From: Emticicia aquatilis
GTDB lineage: Bacteria > Bacteroidota > Bacteroidia > Cytophagales > Spirosomataceae
Direction: 5' to 3'
DNA: 64,000 nt
Assembly: GCF_014644295.1 (NCBI RefSeq)
Contig: NZ_BMKK01000010.1
Location: 124,001 to 188,000, forward strand
Under the pieces are notes generated by a model. It was given only the letters and a program-made list of their open reading frames with translations. It made no database searches and was not told the DNA's origin. The position numbers and the translations under genes are program-made. Of this stretch, positions 60,937 to 64,000 are shown one piece after another. Each line of letters starts with the position of its first letter. Positions within the stretch are counted from its first letter, which is position 1.

Positions 60937-63090
60937 ATGAAAAAAACTCTATTGCTTCTCTGCCTTGCGAGTACAGCAGTTTTTGCTCAAAAGAAGGATT
61001 TTGACGAAAAAGAATTAATGTCGGGTAAAACACCCAAAAACTTCACCCAACCTCTACCAATTATTCAACGTTGGCTTGATGATGAGCGAGTATTAGTTAC
61101 TCAAAAACTTTCGCCAGAAGCAGAAGCCAAATCAATGGTTTTGGAAGTAAGCAGCGGAAAAATGACCGAAGCAAGCGAAGAAATACTCCGCCCAAAAGCA
61201 AAACCTGTAAAAACCATTATCAGCAAAAATAATAACCTATTTTTGAAAAGCGGCGATACAGAAACACAATTAACCAACGACCCAGCCGAAGAAAAAAATG
61301 CTATGTTTTCGCCCGATAGCAGCTACATTGCTTATACAAAAGAAAACAACCTTTATTCGTATGATTTCAAAGCCAAAAAAGAGATAAAACTCACAACCGA
61401 TGGCACTAAAACTACTTTAAATGGCTACGCAACGTGGGTTTATTGGGAAGAAATTTTCGGTCGCCCAACTCGTTTCCGTGCGTTTTGGTGGAGTCCAGAT
61501 AGCAAGAAAATTGCTTATATGCGTTTTGATGAGTCAAAAACGATGATGTTTCCGCTTTATAGCAGCGAGGGGCAACACGGTTTTATCGAAGAAACTCGTT
61601 ATCCAAAAAGTGGCGACCCAAATCCCGAAGCCAAAGTTGGTTTTGTTTCGCCAGCGGGTGGAAAAACTACTTGGGCTGCTTTCAACGAAAAAGACGAACA
61701 ATATTTTGGTTGGCCAAAATGGTTGCCAGATGGTAGCGGTTTGATGCTCCAATGGATTAACCGTGGCAATGATAACCTAAAACTGTATAATGTTTCGCCA
61801 AAAGATGGTAGTAAAAAAGAGCTTTATAACGAAACTCAAAAATCATGGATTGGCATTGATGAAGCCGACGAACGCCTAACGATTATGGATGGTGGCAAAG
61901 AAATGATGATTATCAGCGATAAAACTGGTTGGAAACAACTGTATCTATATGACATCAACGGTAAATTTATCAATAACATCACCGAAGGGAAATATACGGT
62001 AAAAAATGTTGAAGGTATCGACCAAAAGAATCGTGTGGTATATTTCTACGCTCGTGGTATCGAAAGCACCGCTCGCTTCGACCTCTACAAAGTTGGTTTT
62101 GATGGAAAAGGATTAAAACGCCTCACTTTTGGTGCCTATAATAATCGTAATATCAATGCTTCGCCAAATCTTAAATATTTTATTACTACTTACTCAAACA
62201 TCAATACGCCAACCAGCATGGCAATTGTTGACAACGAAGGTAAAATAGTACGTGAATTAGGTAGCATCAAAGGTGCAGAAATGGACAACTATAATTTGGC
62301 TAAAACCGAACTTTTGAGAGTAAAAAGTGATGATGGCATTTATGATTTACCGATGACAATCACTTACCCGCAAAATATGGTAGCTGGAAAAAAATATCCT
62401 GTTTTGGTAAGCATTTACGGTGGCCCAGATGCTGGTACAGTTTATGACCAATGGACTTGGTCGGCTCGCCAACAATGGTACGCTAAAGAAGGAATCATTC
62501 AGGTAGCACTCGACCACCGTGCCAGTGGACATTTCGGTAAAGAAGGTGTGGCATATATGCACCGTAATTTAGGTTACTGGGAAATGAAAGACTATAAAAC
62601 GCTCGTTAAATCATTGATAGACAAAGGAATAGCTGACCCAACAAAAATCTGTATCACAGGTTTTAGTTACGGTGGTTATATGAGTTGCTATGCCTTGACT
62701 TACGGAAGCGATGTATTTACCCACGGAATGGCGGGCGGAAGCGTTGTAGATTGGAGTTTGTACGACAGTGCCTACACCGAAAGATACATGGATACACCAG
62801 CCGAAAATCCTGAAGGTTATAAATCTGCCAATGTTCTGACTCACACGAGCAAACTAAAAGGTGTGTTACAAATCGTACACGGAACGATGGACGATAACGT
62901 TCACATGCAAAATAGTATTCAGTTAATCAGTAAATTACAAGATGAAAAGAAGAACTTCGAGTTTATGCTTTACCCGAATGGCCGTCACGGTTGGGGAGGA
63001 AATAAAGGAGTTCACTTCGATAATCTAAAAACGCAGTTTATCTACAAACATTTATTAGAAAAACCGATTCCAGAGGGACTTCTTAAATAA
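60937..63090 (+). CDS. Dipeptidyl peptidase IV (S9B), secreted
   Basis: 717 aa from the ATG at 60937. The frame is open for another 51 codons upstream through the transposase remnant and a palindrome, but this Met starts a clear signal peptide (1-18, ending AVFAQ). N-terminal beta-propeller with the double-Glu substrate anchor in WVYWEEIFGRP. C-terminal prolyl-oligopeptidase domain: S577 in TGFSYGGYMS, D652 in HGTMDDNVH and H684 in NGRHGWGG. It removes Xaa-Pro or Xaa-Ala dipeptides from peptide N-termini in the periplasm. Ends at a strong terminator. Confidence 0.93.
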   Translation: MKKTLLLLCLASTAVFAQKKDFDEKELMSGKTPKNFTQPLPIIQRWLDDERVLVTQKLSPEAEAKSMVLEVSSGKMTEASEEILRPKAKPVKTIISKNNNLFLKSGDTETQLTNDPAEEKNAMFSPDSSYIAYTKENNLYSYDFKAKKEIKLTTDGTKTTLNGYATWVYWEEIFGRPTRFRAFWWSPDSKKIAYMRFDESKTMMFPLYSSEGQHGFIEETRYPKSGDPNPEAKVGFVSPAGGKTTWAAFNEKDEQYFGWPKWLPDGSGLMLQWINRGNDNLKLYNVSPKDGSKKELYNETQKSWIGIDEADERLTIMDGGKEMMIISDKTGWKQLYLYDINGKFINNITEGKYTVKNVEGIDQKNRVVYFYARGIESTARFDLYKVGFDGKGLKRLTFGAYNNRNINASPNLKYFITTYSNINTPTSMAIVDNEGKIVRELGSIKGAEMDNYNLAKTELLRVKSDDGIYDLPMTITYPQNMVAGKKYPVLVSIYGGPDAGTVYDQWTWSARQQWYAKEGIIQVALDHRASGHFGKEGVAYMHRNLGYWEMKDYKTLVKSLIDKGIADPTKICITGFSYGGYMSCYALTYGSDVFTHGMAGGSVVDWSLYDSAYTERYMDTPAENPEGYKSANVLTHTSKLKGVLQIVHGTMDDNVHMQNSIQLISKLQDEKKNFEFMLYPNGRHGWGGNKGVHFDNLKTQFIYKHLLEKPIPEGLLK

Positions 63091-63099
63091 TTTTAAATT

Positions 63100-63136
63100 A
63101 AAGAGTTCTGAGCAAAACCACTCAGAACTCTTTTGT
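63100..63136. terminator. Bidirectional terminator between the peptidase and the Gly-rich protein
   Basis: AAAGAGTTCTGAG (63100-63112) and CTCAGAACTCTTTT (63121-63134) form a 13-bp stem with an 8-nt loop and run of T on the + strand (A on the other). Confidence 0.88.
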
Positions 63137-64000
63137 TAGAAAAAGAGGTTTGCTGGTGTAGAGGTTACAGTAGTAACTGATTTACCAACCGAACCCGCAG
63201 TAGCTGTGTAACTAACACTAAAAATAGTTCCACTTGCCTGTCCCCCATTACCACCACAGGCACCACCACCTCCTCCACCTGTAAGACCACTTGCAGTATT
63301 ACCAGAAGTAATGCCAGCTGAGCCACCATTAACATTAATTGTTCCAGTGACCGTAGGGCTTGCTGGTGCTATTAAACGAGCAATTCCTCCGCCACCGCCA
63401 CCACCGCCACCTTCTGCACTACCACCATTACCATCAAATCCATCCGCACCATTCCCACCTTTAGCATTAATGTTACCGCTGATAGTAATTGAGGTATTTG
63501 AAGCCAATACTACTACTCCACCAGCTCCACCACCTCCACCAACAATTCCTTGCAATGCTGTCTGGGAATTGACAGAATTATTTCCATTTGCATTAATAAC
63601 CCCTGTTGTTCCTATAGTAATACTTCCCAATGCTACTATTCGTAGTTGTCCACCACCTTCTCCACCCGTATTAAGAACATTTCTATAACCTGCTCCACCT
63701 CCCACTAATGATGTAGAAGTTTGTATTAATGCGGCTTGTAGCACACCCAGTCCAACACCACCTATGACTGAACCGGGAGCACTCAATGAGATACCTGGGT
63801 GAGGACTTACATTACTATTTGTTGCTCCTGTTCCTACTATAATTGTCCCATTTATTATAACATTACCTGTACATCTAATTATTGTTCCACTTGGCACTGC
63901 AAAAATAGCACCCGAGTTCACAGTGAAACTTGAATATTGAAGACTGCTTGTGGGGGGAGATGAACTCCAATCGGTATTACTTGAAATTGTTAAAGCCCCA
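63136..64000 (-). CDS. Glycine-rich surface or adhesin-like protein (N-terminus beyond window)
   Basis: The frame is open to the right edge without a start, so only the C-terminal 288 codons are seen. The sequence alternates Gly-rich stretches (GGGGGAGG, SAEGGGGGGGGGIARL, TGGGGGGACGGNGGQ) with short beta-type repeats (ITISGNINAKGGNG, VTGTINVNGGSAG), as in right-handed beta-helix or filament-like surface proteins. A GTG at 63921 is not the true start, since coding character continues upstream. No C-terminal secretion domain is obvious. Role unknown; adhesion or surface layer likely. Confidence 0.7.
   Translation of the reverse strand, partial: GALTISSNTDWSSSPPTSSLQYSSFTVNSGAIFAVPSGTIIRCTGNVIINGTIIVGTGATNSNVSPHPGISLSAPGSVIGGVGLGVLQAALIQTSTSLVGGGAGYRNVLNTGGEGGGQLRIVALGSITIGTTGVINANGNNSVNSQTALQGIVGGGGGAGGVVVLASNTSITISGNINAKGGNGADGFDGNGGSAEGGGGGGGGGIARLIAPASPTVTGTINVNGGSAGITSGNTASGLTGGGGGGACGGNGGQASGTIFSVSYTATAGSVGKSVTTVTSTPANLFF

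Noticed and set aside
63311-63688. Proline-rich + strand frame of 125 codons
   Set aside because: It is the complement of the glycine-rich minus-strand gene (CCN/GGN codons).

Overview
The window looks like chromosome of a Bacteroidota bacterium, most likely a cytophagale of the Emticicia / Arcicella / Flectobacillus kind. The genus is an inference. The grounds are AT-rich DNA with poor Shine-Dalgarno sequences, TAnnTTTG-type promoter elements, TonB receptors with a carboxypeptidase-like N-terminal domain, a stand-alone LytTR protein, and many extragenic palindromes.

Region 1 (1-9044, minus strand, runs off the left edge) is the most unusual part. It is a four-gene operon: a caspase fused to an alpha/beta-hydrolase, a CHAT-type caspase-like protease, a membrane-anchored STAND NTPase, and an exported protein made of near-identical 41-residue WD40 repeats. 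The last three genes are joined by ATGA stop/start overlaps. It has the make-up of an NTP-dependent conflict or programmed-cell-death system with a diversifying repeat sensor. The sensor is split from the NTPase and carries a signal peptide, which suggests signalling across the inner membrane.

Region 2 (9352-11932) holds an orphan membrane protein, a LytTR protein and a Nudix-derived transcription factor. Region 3 (12042-34583) is a catabolic locus with eight secreted serine esterases or hydrolases (three of them type-B carboxylesterases), a sugar isomerase/epimerase, a DUF1593 protein, a TonB receptor, a sulfatase, a CitMHS carboxylate transporter coupled to a split AtuA pair, an alditol-oxidase-like flavoprotein and a zinc dehydrogenase. 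It contains no recognisable glycoside hydrolase, so esterified or sulfated small molecules or side chains are the likelier substrates.

Region 4 (34609-40681) is housekeeping: a biotin ligase, RsfS, FtsH, a coiled-coil membrane protein and an orphan kinase-fold protein. Region 5 (40726-48718) is two divergent operons of redox enzymes: an amino-acid-oxidase-like flavoenzyme, a SolA-like oxidase and a beta-barrel protein on one side; a sorbitol-dehydrogenase-type small subunit, a GMC dehydrogenase with a predicted Fe-S motif and a VioB-like ferritin-fold protein on the other. It may be an uncharacterised amino-acid-derived metabolite pathway.

Region 6 (48790-64000) is mixed: DUF423, DUF3472, pirin, YgiD, YggS, an aldo/keto reductase and DUF1684. 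A ModE-like regulator, a TauE/SafE transporter and a TonB receptor follow; the receptor promoter carries a ModE-like box. Next come a decayed REP-associated tyrosine transposase between two matching palindromes, a dipeptidyl peptidase IV, and a glycine-rich surface protein cut by the right edge. No tRNA, rRNA or CRISPR array was seen.
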